The translations under genes and the position numbers were made by a program. Shown one piece after another: positions 33,936-42,410 of a DNA stretch of 64,000 bases. Source of the DNA: Amycolatopsis bullii (GTDB lineage Bacteria > Actinomycetota > Actinomycetes > Mycobacteriales > Pseudonocardiaceae). The notes beneath the pieces are model-generated. The model saw nothing but the letters and a program-made list of their open reading frames with translations, ran no database searches and was not told where the DNA came from. Numbering within the stretch: position 1 is the stretch's first letter; every line of letters begins with the position of its first letter. Location: positions 1 through 64,000 of the forward strand of contig NZ_BNAW01000018.1 of the NCBI RefSeq assembly GCF_014654205.1, in the 5' to 3' direction.

Positions 33936-36413
33936 GTGGACGAATCACGTGGGCAGCGGCTGCTGAGGCGGGTGACCGCCGGCATCCCGTCGCGCGAGCA
34001 CCCGGTCACGCACGTCGCGGACCTGCCGGGCCGCGCCGCGCACTACGCAGAGTGGCCGTCATGGGTGGATCCGGCCGTTGTCGCTGCGCTGCGTGACTGC
34101 GGTGTCTCCGCTCCCTGGGCGCATCAGGCGGAGGCCGCGTCGCACGCGTACGAGGGCCGGCACGTCGTGATTTCGACCGGGACGGCCTCGGGCAAGTCGC
34201 TCGCCTACCAGCTGCCGGTGCTGTCGCGGCTGGCCGCGGGCGAGAAGACGAACGCGCTGTACCTGTCGCCGACGAAGGCGCTGGGCGCGGACCAGCTGCG
34301 TTCGGTGTCCTCTTTGGACGTGCCGGGGGTGCGGGCGGCGTCGTTCGACGGGGACACGCCGATGGCCGAGCGCGACTGGGTCCGCGCCCACGCGAACTGG
34401 GTGTTCACCAACCCGGACATGCTGCACCGCGGGATCCTCTCGGCGCACGGCCGGTGGGCCACGTTCTTCCGGCGGCTCAGCTGCGTGGTCGTCGACGAGT
34501 GCCACAGCTACCGCGGCGTCTTCGGCTCGCACGTCGCTCTGCTGCTTCGCCGCCTTCGGCGGGTGGCTGAGCACTACGGCGCTTCGCCGGTCTTCGTGCT
34601 CGCTTCGGCGACGACGGCTTCGCCTGCTTCGTTCGCTTCGCGGTTGACGGGCGTGTCGTGTGTCGCCGTGACGGAAGACGCGTCGCCGCGCGGGGCCCGC
34701 ACGGTCGCGTTGTGGGAGCCGCCGCTGCTGGACGAGCTGACCGGGGAGAACGGCGCGCCGGTCCGGCGTTCGGCCGGGGCGGAGACGTCGCGGATCCTCG
34801 CCGACCTGGTGCTGGAGGGCGCGCGATCGCTGGCCTTCATCCGGTCGCGGCGGGGTGCGGAACTGGCGGCTCTGGGCGCGCGCCGGATTCTGTCCGAAGT
34901 GGACCCTTCCTTGGTGGAGACCGTTGCGGCGTATAGATCCGGCTACCTGCCGGAGGAGCGTCGCGCGCTGGAGGCGGCGCTGCTGTCGGGCCGGCTGCTG
35001 GGGGTCGCGACGACGAACGCCCTGGAGCTCGGCGTCGACATCGCGGGCTTGGACGCGGTGGTGCTGGCGGGCTACCCGGGCACGCTCGCGTCGTTCTGGC
35101 AGCAGGCCGGCCGGGCGGGCCGGTCCGGCGATTCGGCGCTGGTGGTGTTCGTCGCGCGGGACGATCCGCTCGACACCTACCTGGTGCACCACCCCGCGGC
35201 GCTGCTTTCCCGGCCGGTGGAGACGGCGGTGCTCGACCCGGCGAACCCGTACGTGCTGGCGCCGCAGCTCGCGTGCGCCGTGGCCGAGTTGCCGTTGACC
35301 CTGCCCGAGCTGGAGGTGTTCGGCGGCGCGGCGGCTCAGGAGGTGCTGGCCGAGCTGGCGGAGCAGAAGCTGGTGCGGCGCCGGTCGAGTGGCTGGTACT
35401 GGACGTCGCGGGACCGGCCGCACGCCGAAGTCGGCATCCGCGGCACGGGCGGGGAGCAGATCGCGGTGGTCGAGTCGGATTCCGGCCGGATGCTCGGCAC
35501 GGTCGACCCGGGTTCGGCCTGCTTCGCCGTGCACCCCGGCGCGGTTTATCTGCACCAGGGGGCGTCGTACGTCGTCGACGAGCTGGATCTGGAAACCGGG
35601 CTGGCGCTGGTGCACGCGGAAAACCCGGACTGGACGACGACACCGCGCGAAGTCGTGGACATCTCGGTGCTGAGCACCCAGGAGAAGCACGACTACGGCG
35701 GGGTGAGCGTCTGCCTCGGCGAGGTGGCCGTGACGTCGCAGGTGGTCGGCTACCTGCGACGGCGGCCGTCCGGGGAGGTCATCGACCACACGCCGCTCGA
35801 CCTGCCGGAGCAGAGCCTGCGTACGCGGGCGGTCTGGTACACGGTGTCGTCTTCGCTGCTCGGTTCCGCCGGCTCGGATGGTTCCGATGGCTCGGGTGGT
35901 TCCGATGGCGAGGTGGGGACCGGGGGCCATCGGGTGGGGACCGAATCTGCGGGGCCGGTGGGGACCGGGGAGGAGACCCAGGCGGACGGTCGGGGGCCCG
36001 TTCGCGAGGGTGGCAGGACACCGGGGGGTGCCGGATTGGTTCCGGCACGGGTCCCCGGTGCCCTGCATGCCGCCGAGCACGCGGCGATCGGCCTGCTACC
36101 GCTGTTCGCTACGTGCGACCGGTGGGACATCGGCGGGGTGAGTACCGCGTGGCACGAAGACACCGGGGAGGCGACGGTGTTCGTGCATGACGGGCATCCC
36201 GGGGGTGCGGGATTTGCCGAACGCGGTTATGCCGCGATTGTCCCGTGGCTGGCCGCAACGCGGGAGGCGATCGTCTCCTGCGAGTGCCCGACGGGGTGCC
36301 CGTCCTGCGTCCAGTCGCCGAAGTGCGGGAACGGCAACGAGCCGCTGGACAAGGCGGGGGCAGTGGCTGTGCTGGGAACCGTGCTCGGGGCGTTGCGTCA
36401 ACACGGCACCTAG
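33936..36413 (+). CDS. DECH-box superfamily 2 helicase (MrfA/YprA-like, DUF1998 zinc domain)
   Basis: 825 residues from GTG 33936. Walker A is STGTASGKSLAYQL, Walker B is VVDECHSYRG (DECH), motif III region LASATT. The second RecA domain ends in QQAGRAGRSGDSALVV (motif VI). The C-terminal four-Cys zinc site CECPTGCPSCVQSPKCGN is that of DUF1998-type helicases such as MrfA, which take part in DNA repair. This is the actinobacterial 'helicase/secretion neighborhood' helicase, always near the tad genes, as here. Between the helicase core and the zinc end is a strain-type linker of Gly/Ser/Asp and Gly/Thr residues (about residues 645-700). Transcribed divergently from hppA and convergent with the Prim-Pol-like gene. 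Confidence 0.92.
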   Translation: MDESRGQRLLRRVTAGIPSREHPVTHVADLPGRAAHYAEWPSWVDPAVVAALRDCGVSAPWAHQAEAASHAYEGRHVVISTGTASGKSLAYQLPVLSRLAAGEKTNALYLSPTKALGADQLRSVSSLDVPGVRAASFDGDTPMAERDWVRAHANWVFTNPDMLHRGILSAHGRWATFFRRLSCVVVDECHSYRGVFGSHVALLLRRLRRVAEHYGASPVFVLASATTASPASFASRLTGVSCVAVTEDASPRGARTVALWEPPLLDELTGENGAPVRRSAGAETSRILADLVLEGARSLAFIRSRRGAELAALGARRILSEVDPSLVETVAAYRSGYLPEERRALEAALLSGRLLGVATTNALELGVDIAGLDAVVLAGYPGTLASFWQQAGRAGRSGDSALVVFVARDDPLDTYLVHHPAALLSRPVETAVLDPANPYVLAPQLACAVAELPLTLPELEVFGGAAAQEVLAELAEQKLVRRRSSGWYWTSRDRPHAEVGIRGTGGEQIAVVESDSGRMLGTVDPGSACFAVHPGAVYLHQGASYVVDELDLETGLALVHAENPDWTTTPREVVDISVLSTQEKHDYGGVSVCLGEVAVTSQVVGYLRRRPSGEVIDHTPLDLPEQSLRTRAVWYTVSSSLLGSAGSDGSDGSGGSDGEVGTGGHRVGTESAGPVGTGEETQADGRGPVREGGRTPGGAGLVPARVPGALHAAEHAAIGLLPLFATCDRWDIGGVSTAWHEDTGEATVFVHDGHPGGAGFAERGYAAIVPWLAATREAIVSCECPTGCPSCVQSPKCGNGNEPLDKAGAVAVLGTVLGALRQHGT

Positions 36414-36450
36414 AACGGCCACTTGGTGGTTCATGGAGTTGTGTCCTGCT

Positions 36451-36484
36451 CCGCCTCGGCCGGGCTGGGACCGGCCGGTGGCGG
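36451..36484. terminator. Bidirectional hairpin between the helicase and the Prim-Pol-like gene
   Basis: CCGCC-TCGGCCGG and CCGGCCGG-TGGCGG pair around GCTGGGA, between two convergent genes. Confidence 0.7.
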
Positions 36485-36494
36485 TGGTTCTGGT

Positions 36495-37112
36495 TCAGGC
36501 CGCGCTGGTCTGGACCAGCTGCGGGGCTTCGGCGCCGGCCAGTGCGCGGACGAGCACGTCGTGCACCTCGGTGGCGTCCGGCAGCTGCCAGCCGCAGACC
36601 TCGGGCTTGACGCGCCAGTGCACGACACCGTGCTGGAACGGCGACGGCGGCAGCGGGATGTAGCTGCCCTTGCCGTGCCACTGGATCCCGGCGCGCGACG
36701 CCAGCTCGGCCGGCACGCGGTCGGCGACGGTGGTGAGGAAGAGCCAGCGGCCGTTCGGCAGCGCGATGATGGGCGCGGGGTGGCCGAGGGCGCGGAGGAG
36801 GCGGCAGGCGCGCTTGCCGAGTTCGTCGTCGACCTCGATGGCGTCGAGCACGGTGCCGGTGGCGACGAGCAGGCTGTGGGTGCGGTCGGAGAACCAGGTG
36901 GCGACCTCGTGGGCGTGGGTGCCGAGCTGCTCGCGCCAGCCGTCAATGGCCGGAACCGGACGGCGCCAGGTGAGGTCTTCGCCCTCGGTGAGCGGAGCGG
37001 GGTCGACGCCCGGGAGCACTGGCCAGCCGCGCCAAGCGAGGCCGATCGCCTCCGCCCGCAGTTCGATGCGGAAGGCACCGCGCCAGCTGTCCGGCCAATT
37101 CGCGTCCAACAT
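36495..37112 (-). CDS. Primase/polymerase (Prim-Pol)-like domain protein
   Basis: 205 residues from the ATG at 37110-37112 (AGGAAAG 4-5 nt upstream). LAWRGWPVLPGVDP near the start, a central GRWLFLTTV strand and WHGKGSYIPLPPSPFQHGVVHW near residue 150 match the standalone bifunctional primase/polymerase-type proteins of actinomycetes, in which GSYxxLPP is characteristic. The acidic catalytic pair of true Prim-Pols is not clearly recognisable, so it may be a non-catalytic relative. It is monocistronic; its promoter region near 37181-37215 (TTAACGGCAAGTTGCACATT) is AT-rich, and beyond it lies the repeat array. Confidence 0.6.
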   Translation of the reverse strand: MLDANWPDSWRGAFRIELRAEAIGLAWRGWPVLPGVDPAPLTEGEDLTWRRPVPAIDGWREQLGTHAHEVATWFSDRTHSLLVATGTVLDAIEVDDELGKRACRLLRALGHPAPIIALPNGRWLFLTTVADRVPAELASRAGIQWHGKGSYIPLPPSPFQHGVVHWRVKPEVCGWQLPDATEVHDVLVRALAGAEAPQLVQTSAA

Positions 37113-37559
37113 TGTCTTTCCTGCCTTAGGTTCCGGTTCTCCGCGACCCGCTAAACCCTGCCGTGGTGTCGCACATCTCACTTAACGGCAAGTTGCACAT
37201 TGCTCGGAACCCCCACGCGACAACCGGTGGTTACGAGGCGATGAACGCCCAGTGATCCGTACGGCCCGACCGAACCCCGCGCGCGGATGGACGGCGAACG
37301 GCGACCGCACACCGGACCGTTCGTCGTGGGAAACCGCGGGATCCGCGGGGTTCCGGCCGCCTGTCCGAGGGGGCGAGCGCACCGGTTCGGCCCAGGTGAG
37401 CAGCCGATTCGACCGCTCGCCGTGCACCGACGACCGCTGCCCGTGACAATCAGCCGCTCATCGTCCGGCCGCGCGGATCAGCCGGTCACCGCCCCATACC
37501 GACCGGTCGGCGTCCGCCGGGCGCGACAGGTGGGTGGCCTGAGGCGCACCAGCGACGGC
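37113..37559. promoter_or_regulatory. Non-coding region upstream of the Prim-Pol-like gene
   Basis: 447 bp without a gene I can support. The first ~100 bp are AT-richer (CTTAACGGCAAGTTGCACAT) and probably hold the Prim-Pol-like promoter. The rest is GC-rich with open frames in several phases but no conserved protein. Confidence 0.45.
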
Positions 37560-37573
37560 GGTGGGTGGCGTTC

Positions 37574-38338
37574 TGTCGCAAGTCCGCGACAGGGTCGGCG
37601 GCTGCGGACAGGCTGGATCCGCTACGGCCGCACCAGCGCTCCAGGCTTCGATGCCGCGGGAGGGGGGGCGCGCTGTCGCAACCGCGCGACAGTGTCGCGA
37701 GCTGCGGACAAGGCCGGGATACGCCACGAGCGCCGCCGAGAGGCGGCAATCGCACCGCACTCCGGACGCGGGTGGTGGCGCGCTGTCGCCACCGCGCGAC
37801 ACCGTCGCGTGCCGCGGACAGACCGAGGGGCCGCTACAAGAGGCAGCACCCACACCCGCATGTCCGCTCCGGGCACCGCGGATAGGGCTCGCGCTGTCGC
37901 CCACCGCCGCGTGCCGCGGACGGACCGAGGGCCCGCCACCGAGGCAGGACCCGCACCGGCACGTCCGCTCCGGCCACCGGGGGTGGCGCGCTGTCGCAAC
38001 CGCGCGACAGTGTCGCGAGCTGCGGACAACGCCGGGATCCGCCACGAGCGCCGCCGAGAGCCGGCGATCGCACCGCACTCTCGCCGCGGATGGTGGCGGC
38101 CTGTCGCCACCGCGCGACACCGTCGCGTGCCGCGGACAGACCGAGGGCCCGCCACCAAGAGGCAGCACCCACACCCGCATGTCCGCTCCAGCCGCCGGGG
38201 TGGCGCGCTGTCGCAAACGCGCGACACCGTCGGGTGCTGCGGATAAGGCGGTCGGCCGCCACGGCCGCCGTCAGGAGGGGGCGTCTCCGCTCCAGCGGCC
38301 GCGGGCGGTGGTGCAGTGTCGCGAACGTGCGACACCGT
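37574..38338. repeat. Array of eight ~107-bp repeat units with a TGTCGC/GCGACA dyad
   Basis: TGTCGC starts at 37574, 37674, 37784, 37895, 37992, 38102, 38209 and 38317, i.e. every 97-111 bp. In seven of the eight it is followed after 4-6 nt by GCGACA or CGCGACA, forming a dyad; the copy at 37895 is degenerate. Downstream parts (CCGTCGCGTGCCGCGGACAG, CACCCACACCCGCATGTCCG) recur too. Units 2-4 and 5-7 are more alike pairwise, implying a later duplication of a ~318-bp block. No cas genes are near and the spacing is not CRISPR-like. The array lies between the Prim-Pol-like gene and the 3' end of the tad operon. Confidence 0.88.
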
Positions 38339-38386
38339 CAATGTCGTGCGGACCGTGCGGGTCCGCCCGGAGGCGGGCGCGATGGT

Positions 38387-38827
38387 TCACCCGCCGGCTC
38401 CGAGTGGGCGGATGGGTGTGCCGCCGAGGCCGCTCGGTGACAGGGCCGTGGGTGGGTGGGATGGCTCGTCCGCCGGTCCGGCGCGGGCGTGGGCGGATGG
38501 GCTCGGCAAGCCCGCTAGGGCCGGGCCGGGCGCCTCCACTTCGACCAGCGCGTCGAGCTGTTGCCAGCGGCAGGTCCGGAGCCGCACTCCCATGCTGTCG
38601 GCCACCCACCTGGCGCGTTCGCACGCCCGGGCCGGGCCTTCGCTCGCGTGGGAGGCTGCGGCCAGCGCACCCAGGTCGGCCGCTGACTCGGCCTGATGGC
38701 GCGCCATCACCGTCGCTCCCAGCCACAGCGCGAACGTGGCCACGGCCGCCAGGGCCGCCACTGCCATTGCCGTCCAGATCGTGGCCGCTCCCCTGTCCGA
38801 GGCGGCCCGCGTTTCAGCCTGGGGCAT
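38387..38827 (-). CDS. TadE/TadG-like pseudopilin, second (helicase/secretion neighbourhood type)
   Basis: 146 residues. The N-terminus SDRGAATIWTAMAVAALAAV is the TadE/G signature: Gly-Ala before a hydrophobic helix that anchors pseudopilins. It continues with MARHQAESAADLGALAAAS (a TadG-like helix) and a Cys pair (ARACERARW ... LRTCRW). The C-terminal ~50 residues are Pro/Gly-rich and probably strain-specific. The ATG at 38825-38827 lies within the end of the preceding tadE gene, overlapping by 14 nt, so it is coupled. It is the last gene of the tad operon; order matches Rv3654c in M. tuberculosis. Confidence 0.8.
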   Translation of the reverse strand: MPQAETRAASDRGAATIWTAMAVAALAAVATFALWLGATVMARHQAESAADLGALAAASHASEGPARACERARWVADSMGVRLRTCRWQQLDALVEVEAPGPALAGLPSPSAHARAGPADEPSHPPTALSPSGLGGTPIRPLGAGG

Positions 38828-39173
38828 GCGTCACCTCCGCGCCCGGCTCGGCCACCGCGTAGGCCGTTGCGCCGAGATGGATGGCCGGGAGGAGGCCGGC
38901 CGCCGGGTGGGCCGTCACCTTGGCCGTGATCCTGTCGCCGATTTGCTCGAACGTCAGGTTCGCGCCCGGCGGGGCTATCTCGTGGGCCGCGGCCGCTGCC
39001 TCCTGCGGCTGGCCTCGGGCCAGCAGCCGCGCTGCTTCGCGGGCCGCGTCCGTGCAGCGCAACTGGCTCGTCAGCAGCGTGAGGCCCGCGAGCAGCAGGA
39101 CCGTCACCACCGCCAGGCCGGCCAGTCCGAGCGCTGCCTCGACCGTCACCGAGCCTTCGTCCTTGTGTCTCAT
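38814..39173 (-). CDS. tadE: TadE-family pilus assembly protein
   Basis: 119 residues. DEGSVTVEAALGLAGLAVVT carries the TadE motif (Gly, then Thr-Val-Glu at the start of the hydrophobic helix); the Glu corresponds to the conserved Glu5-like residue of pseudopilins. The rest is a small periplasm-side domain with a single Cys (LRCTDAAREAARLLARGQP). ATG 39171-39173 overlaps the stop of the Flp-like gene as ATGA. Part of the Flp-type pilus/secretion operon (counterpart of Rv3655c). Confidence 0.87.
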   Translation of the reverse strand: MRHKDEGSVTVEAALGLAGLAVVTVLLLAGLTLLTSQLRCTDAAREAARLLARGQPQEAAAAAHEIAPPGANLTFEQIGDRITAKVTAHPAAGLLPAIHLGATAYAVAEPGAEVTHAPG

Positions 39174-39346
39174 GACGGCACCGACAAGGCCTTCATGATC
39201 AGGTTCGTCAGCCACGAGACGACCGAGTCTCCGGTGAGCAAGGAGTAGAGGACAGCCGCGAAGGCCGCGACGGCGACCGTGACGATCGCGTACTCGACCG
39301 TCGTGGAACCGTCGTCCGAGCGGGGCCGGCGGCGGAACGCGCGCAT
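39170..39346 (-). CDS. Flp-pilin-like small protein (DUF4244)
   Basis: 58 residues: basic, then DDGSTTVEYAIVTVAVAAFA, which has the prepilin-like Gly/Ser-Thr-Thr-Val-Glu-Tyr junction and hydrophobic helix of Flp-type pilins. ATG 39344-39346 with AAGGG 7 nt upstream. This is the probable major pilin of the locus (counterpart of Rv3656c). A prepilin peptidase (TadV/CpaA type) is not in the window and must act from elsewhere. Confidence 0.88.
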   Translation of the reverse strand: MRAFRRRPRSDDGSTTVEYAIVTVAVAAFAAVLYSLLTGDSVVSWLTNLIMKALSVPS

Positions 39347-39375
39347 GGGGGTATCCCTTCGATGGGGGTTCGTGG

Positions 39376-40089
39376 TCAGAAGAGCGGGCCGAGCCGCCCG
39401 GCGAGGCCGAGGACGACCGGAAGCACGCCCAGGCAGAAGAAGGCCGGTAAGAAACACAGACCGACCGGCAGGGCGAGCGCCACCCCGGCTCGCTCGGCGC
39501 GCTCCTCGGCTTCGGTGGCCAGTTCGTCGCGGAGACGTCCGGCAAGGTCGCCGGCCGCCGTGGCGAACGCTGTGCCGGAACGGGACGTCCGGATCGCCGC
39601 GACGGCCAGTTCGTCGAGACCCGGGACAGCACGCACCGGCGCCCAGGCCTCGTCCGGCCGGGAGCCGAGAGCGAGCAGCCGGGCCGTCGAGGTCAGCGCC
39701 GTCCTCACTGCCGCGGGCGCGACGCCGGCCACGGCCTCCAGTGCCGAGGGCACCGGCAGCCCTGCGCGCAGGCAGGCGGCCAGGAGGTCGAGCGTTCCCG
39801 CCAGCCGCAGCTTGGCGGCGATGTCGCCGGCCGGTGGTCGCGGGCGGCGGGTGCGGCGGATCGCCCACCACCCGGTCGCGGTCACGATCGTGCCCGCCAC
39901 CGCCCCGGCGATCCCGCCGACCAGCACCGCCGTGGAGATGCCGCCCACCGCCGCCGCGATGTGGGGTACCGCGCGGCGCCCCCTGCGGACGGGCTTCGGG
40001 CCGGTCAGCTGCGTGAAACGCCGCGCGATGGCTTCGTCCGGCCAGCTCAGCAGGGCCCCGGCGAAGAGCAGGAGCGCGATCGCGGTCAC
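39376..40089 (-). CDS. tadC: Type II/IV secretion F-domain membrane protein (TadC-like)
   Basis: 237 residues with T2SSF domain helices. Short N-terminal membrane helix (VTAIALLLFAGALLSW by codon), a second pair near residues 45-75, the helical cytoplasmic domain (LDLLAACLRAGLPVPSALEAV), and a C-terminal hydrophobic stretch. It forms the inner-membrane platform of the Tad machine with TadB. GTG 40087-40089 overlaps the tadB stop as GTGA, so translation is coupled. Counterpart of Rv3657c. Confidence 0.88.
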   Translation of the reverse strand: MTAIALLLFAGALLSWPDEAIARRFTQLTGPKPVRRGRRAVPHIAAAVGGISTAVLVGGIAGAVAGTIVTATGWWAIRRTRRPRPPAGDIAAKLRLAGTLDLLAACLRAGLPVPSALEAVAGVAPAAVRTALTSTARLLALGSRPDEAWAPVRAVPGLDELAVAAIRTSRSGTAFATAAGDLAGRLRDELATEAEERAERAGVALALPVGLCFLPAFFCLGVLPVVLGLAGRLGPLF

Positions 40090-40844
40090 CGGATCCGCAC
40101 CTGTCCGGTCAAGGCGCGGCACCAGGCCGTGCCCGCCCAGAGCAGGAGGCACCCGGCGACCAGCAGCACCTGGCCCGGTGTGCTGCCAGTCAGTACCGAC
40201 AGCGGCGCCGCGCCCATGGCCTGCCCGAGCAGCACGCAGAGGACGGGCAGCCCGGTGAGCACCGCGGCGCTCGCCCGCGGCCCGGCCAGCTTGGCACGCA
40301 TGCGGCGGCCGAACACGAGACCGGCTTCGGCGTCGCGGCGGGCTGCGTCGAGGACGTCGGCCGTCGGGAGGCCGTGGCGCTGGCCGAGCGTCCAGGCCGC
40401 GGCCAGTTGGGGCAGGGCCGGGGCGCGTAACTCCGTGTCGAGCCGCGCCGCCGTCGCCAGGGCGCGGAGGTCGTCCGCCACCGCCGGGACCACGTCCGCG
40501 GCGGCTTCGGCGGCCGTGACCGGGTGGGCACCGGATCGGAGCTCGGCCACCATCGTCCGCAGCGCGATCGCGGTGTGTGCCGCCATCGTCAGGTCCGCGG
40601 TGGCTCGGCGGTGGGCTCGCCACTCCTGGCTCCACGCCAGTGTCAGCACGCCGGCGGCGATCGCGCCGCCGGCTCCCGCGAGCAGTCCGGCGATGGCGGC
40701 CGGGAGCAGCCAGCGGACGACGCGCCACACCTCGGGCACCCGAACGGTGGCCGCTGGCTCGAGCGCGATCTGGAGCCGGTTCGGCGGCGCGGGCCAGCAC
40801 GCCAGCGCCGCCCCCACGCACAGCGGGAGCCACGGAGTGATCAT
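40086..40844 (-). CDS. tadB: Type II/IV secretion F-domain membrane protein (TadB-like)
   Basis: 252 residues, ATG 40842-40844 with GGAGG 5 nt upstream. Two N-terminal membrane helices (CVGAALACW and LLPAAIAGLLAGAGGAIAAG), a helical cytoplasmic T2SSF domain (VAELRSGAHPVTAAEAAADVV), and C-terminal helices (VLTGLPVLCVLLGQAMGAAP and beyond). It is the partner platform protein of TadC for the TadA ATPase. A 64-bp gap separates it from tadA, the only real gap in the upper part of the operon. Counterpart of Rv3658c. Confidence 0.88.
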   Translation of the reverse strand: MITPWLPLCVGAALACWPAPPNRLQIALEPAATVRVPEVWRVVRWLLPAAIAGLLAGAGGAIAAGVLTLAWSQEWRAHRRATADLTMAAHTAIALRTMVAELRSGAHPVTAAEAAADVVPAVADDLRALATAARLDTELRAPALPQLAAAWTLGQRHGLPTADVLDAARRDAEAGLVFGRRMRAKLAGPRASAAVLTGLPVLCVLLGQAMGAAPLSVLTGSTPGQVLLVAGCLLLWAGTAWCRALTGQVRIR

Positions 40845-40908
40845 CGCCGCCTCCTTCGGTGACGCGGGAAAGCGTTCAGCAGCAGGGAAATCCGCACCAA
40901 CAGGAGGC

Positions 40909-42060
40909 TCAGCACGCGATCGCCCCCGACGTTGCGAACAGGTGCCGGTCGACCGTCCACCGGCCCGCGCGCCACACCGGCACGACCCGGGCCCGGCCGT
41001 GTTCCGGGCGGAGCACGCCGACTTCGGCGAGGCGACGGCGGCCGCCGGGTTCGCGCCGCATGTGCAGCACCACGCGGATCGCGGCGACGAGCTGGCTGTG
41101 CACGGCATCGCGGCCGAGGCCGCCGAGCGCGGCCAGTGCTTCGATGCGGGCGGGCACCTCGGCCGGGGAGTTGGCGTGGACGGTGCAGGCGCCGCCGTCG
41201 TGGCCGGTGTTGAGCGCGGTGAGCAGTGCGCCGACCTCGGCGCCGCGGACCTCACCGACCACCAGCCGGTCGGGACGCATGCGCAGCGCCTGGCGCACGA
41301 GCTCGGGCAGGCCGACCGCGCCCGCACCCTCCACATTAGGCGGTCGGGCGACAAGGCCGACGAACTGCGGGTGCGCGGGCTGCAGCTCACCGGCGTCCTC
41401 GACGCAGACGATCCGTTCGCCCGGGTCGACGGCGCCCAGCAGCGCGGCCAGGAGGGTGGTCTTGCCCGCGCCCGTGCCGCCGGTGACGAGGAACGCCATC
41501 CGCTTCGATACGACGGCGCGGAGGAGGTTGGCGCCGGCCTCGTCGAACGCGCCGAGTTCGCCGAGGGTGGCGAGGTCGTGCGTCGCCGGGCGCAGGACGC
41601 GCAGGGACAGGCAGGTGCCGCCGGCCGCGATCGGCGGAAGGACGGCGTGCACACGGATGCGGCCGTGGGGGCCGGCGGCGGGGAGCCAGCCGTCGACGTA
41701 GGGCTGGGCGTCGTCGAGGCGGCGCCCGGCTGCGAGAGCGAGGCGCTGAGCCAGGCGGCGGACGGATTCTTCGTCCTTGAAGCGGATGCCGGTGCGGGTG
41801 AGGCCTTGCGGGCCATCCGTCCAAACTTCGTGCGGGCCGGTGACGAGCACGTCGGTGGTGGCGGGATCGTCGAGGAGCGGGGCCAGCGGGCCGGCGCCGA
41901 CGAACTCGTCGCGGGCTTGGCGGGCGGCGTCGAGCACGGCCTCGTGGCCGAGGGCGCCGCCTGCTTCGGCGCGGACTGCGGTCGCGACGGCGACCGGGTC
42001 GGCCTGGCGGCGGTCGCCGGCCAGGCGGTTGCGGACGCGGTCCACGAAGTCGGTGGTCAT
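40909..42060 (-). CDS. tadA: TadA/VirB11-family secretion ATPase
   Basis: 383 residues. It powers pilus assembly: Walker A GGTGAGKTTLLAALLG, the Asp box IVCVEDAGELQ, Walker B-type RPDRLVVGEVRGAEV, and the His box region ALNTGHDGGACTVHANSP. The N-terminal domain (DEFVGAGPLAPLLDDPATTDVLV) is typical of TadA/CpaF. ATG 42058-42060 overlaps the stop of the small upstream gene as ATGA. Counterpart of Rv3659c, the 'helicase/secretion neighborhood' ATPase. Confidence 0.95.
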   Translation of the reverse strand: MTTDFVDRVRNRLAGDRRQADPVAVATAVRAEAGGALGHEAVLDAARQARDEFVGAGPLAPLLDDPATTDVLVTGPHEVWTDGPQGLTRTGIRFKDEESVRRLAQRLALAAGRRLDDAQPYVDGWLPAAGPHGRIRVHAVLPPIAAGGTCLSLRVLRPATHDLATLGELGAFDEAGANLLRAVVSKRMAFLVTGGTGAGKTTLLAALLGAVDPGERIVCVEDAGELQPAHPQFVGLVARPPNVEGAGAVGLPELVRQALRMRPDRLVVGEVRGAEVGALLTALNTGHDGGACTVHANSPAEVPARIEALAALGGLGRDAVHSQLVAAIRVVLHMRREPGGRRRLAEVGVLRPEHGRARVVPVWRAGRWTVDRHLFATSGAIAC

Positions 42061-42410
42061 GAGTTCGCCCGTCGTGCTCGGTGGGTGGGTTTCGAGGTGG
42101 CCGGTCGGGGATCGCGGGATGCGGTGACTCGGGTTCCTGGCTGGGAATACGGTGGCGCGAGGTCGCGAGGTGCGGCCGGTGGGCTGCCGCGAAGTGCAGT
42201 CACGCGAGTGCCTTGCGACGGACAGCGGCCCGGCGTTGGCGGGGGCTGCGCCGTCAGAGCGGATGCCGCGGGCGTCTTCGGCTGGGCGGGCAGCAGCCTC
42301 GAGATCGTTGCCGGGGACCGGGTCAGGAGGCTCAACACCGTGGGCAGCAGCAGGTCCGACACTCTGGTCGGGGCGCCGCTTGTGCGGAGGTCGGCGGCCG
42401 TGGGGGTCAT
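42057..42410 (-). CDS. Small hypothetical gene coupled to ssd and tadA
   Basis: 117 residues. The frame is supported by both joints: its ATG (42408-42410) overlaps the ssd stop as ATGA, and its own stop overlaps the tadA ATG as ATGA. The first ~45 residues (TRVSDLLLPTVLSLLTRSPA) could form an amphipathic helix; the rest is Pro/Arg/Thr-rich with repeated TRVTA(L/S)R-type pieces and looks disordered. I recognise no family. Its place between the CpaE-like protein and the ATPase suggests an accessory or adaptor role in the Tad machine, or a merely translational bridge. Confidence 0.6.
   Translation of the reverse strand: MTPTAADLRTSGAPTRVSDLLLPTVLSLLTRSPATISRLLPAQPKTPAASALTAQPPPTPGRCPSQGTRVTALRGSPPAAPRDLAPPYSQPGTRVTASRDPRPATSKPTHRARRANS

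Noticed and set aside
37182..37427. 81-codon minus-strand frame upstream of the Prim-Pol-like gene
   Set aside because: Arg/Pro/Gly-rich, no ribosome-binding site, frame crosses the probable promoter region.
37574..38338. CRISPR array
   Set aside because: Repeat units are ~107 bp with conserved 'spacers' and no cas genes; not the short-repeat/unique-spacer pattern.
37561..38862. 433-codon open frame on the plus strand across the repeat array
   Set aside because: Several frames on both strands are open at once because of GC content and the repeat period; the product has no domain and runs antisense through a tad gene.
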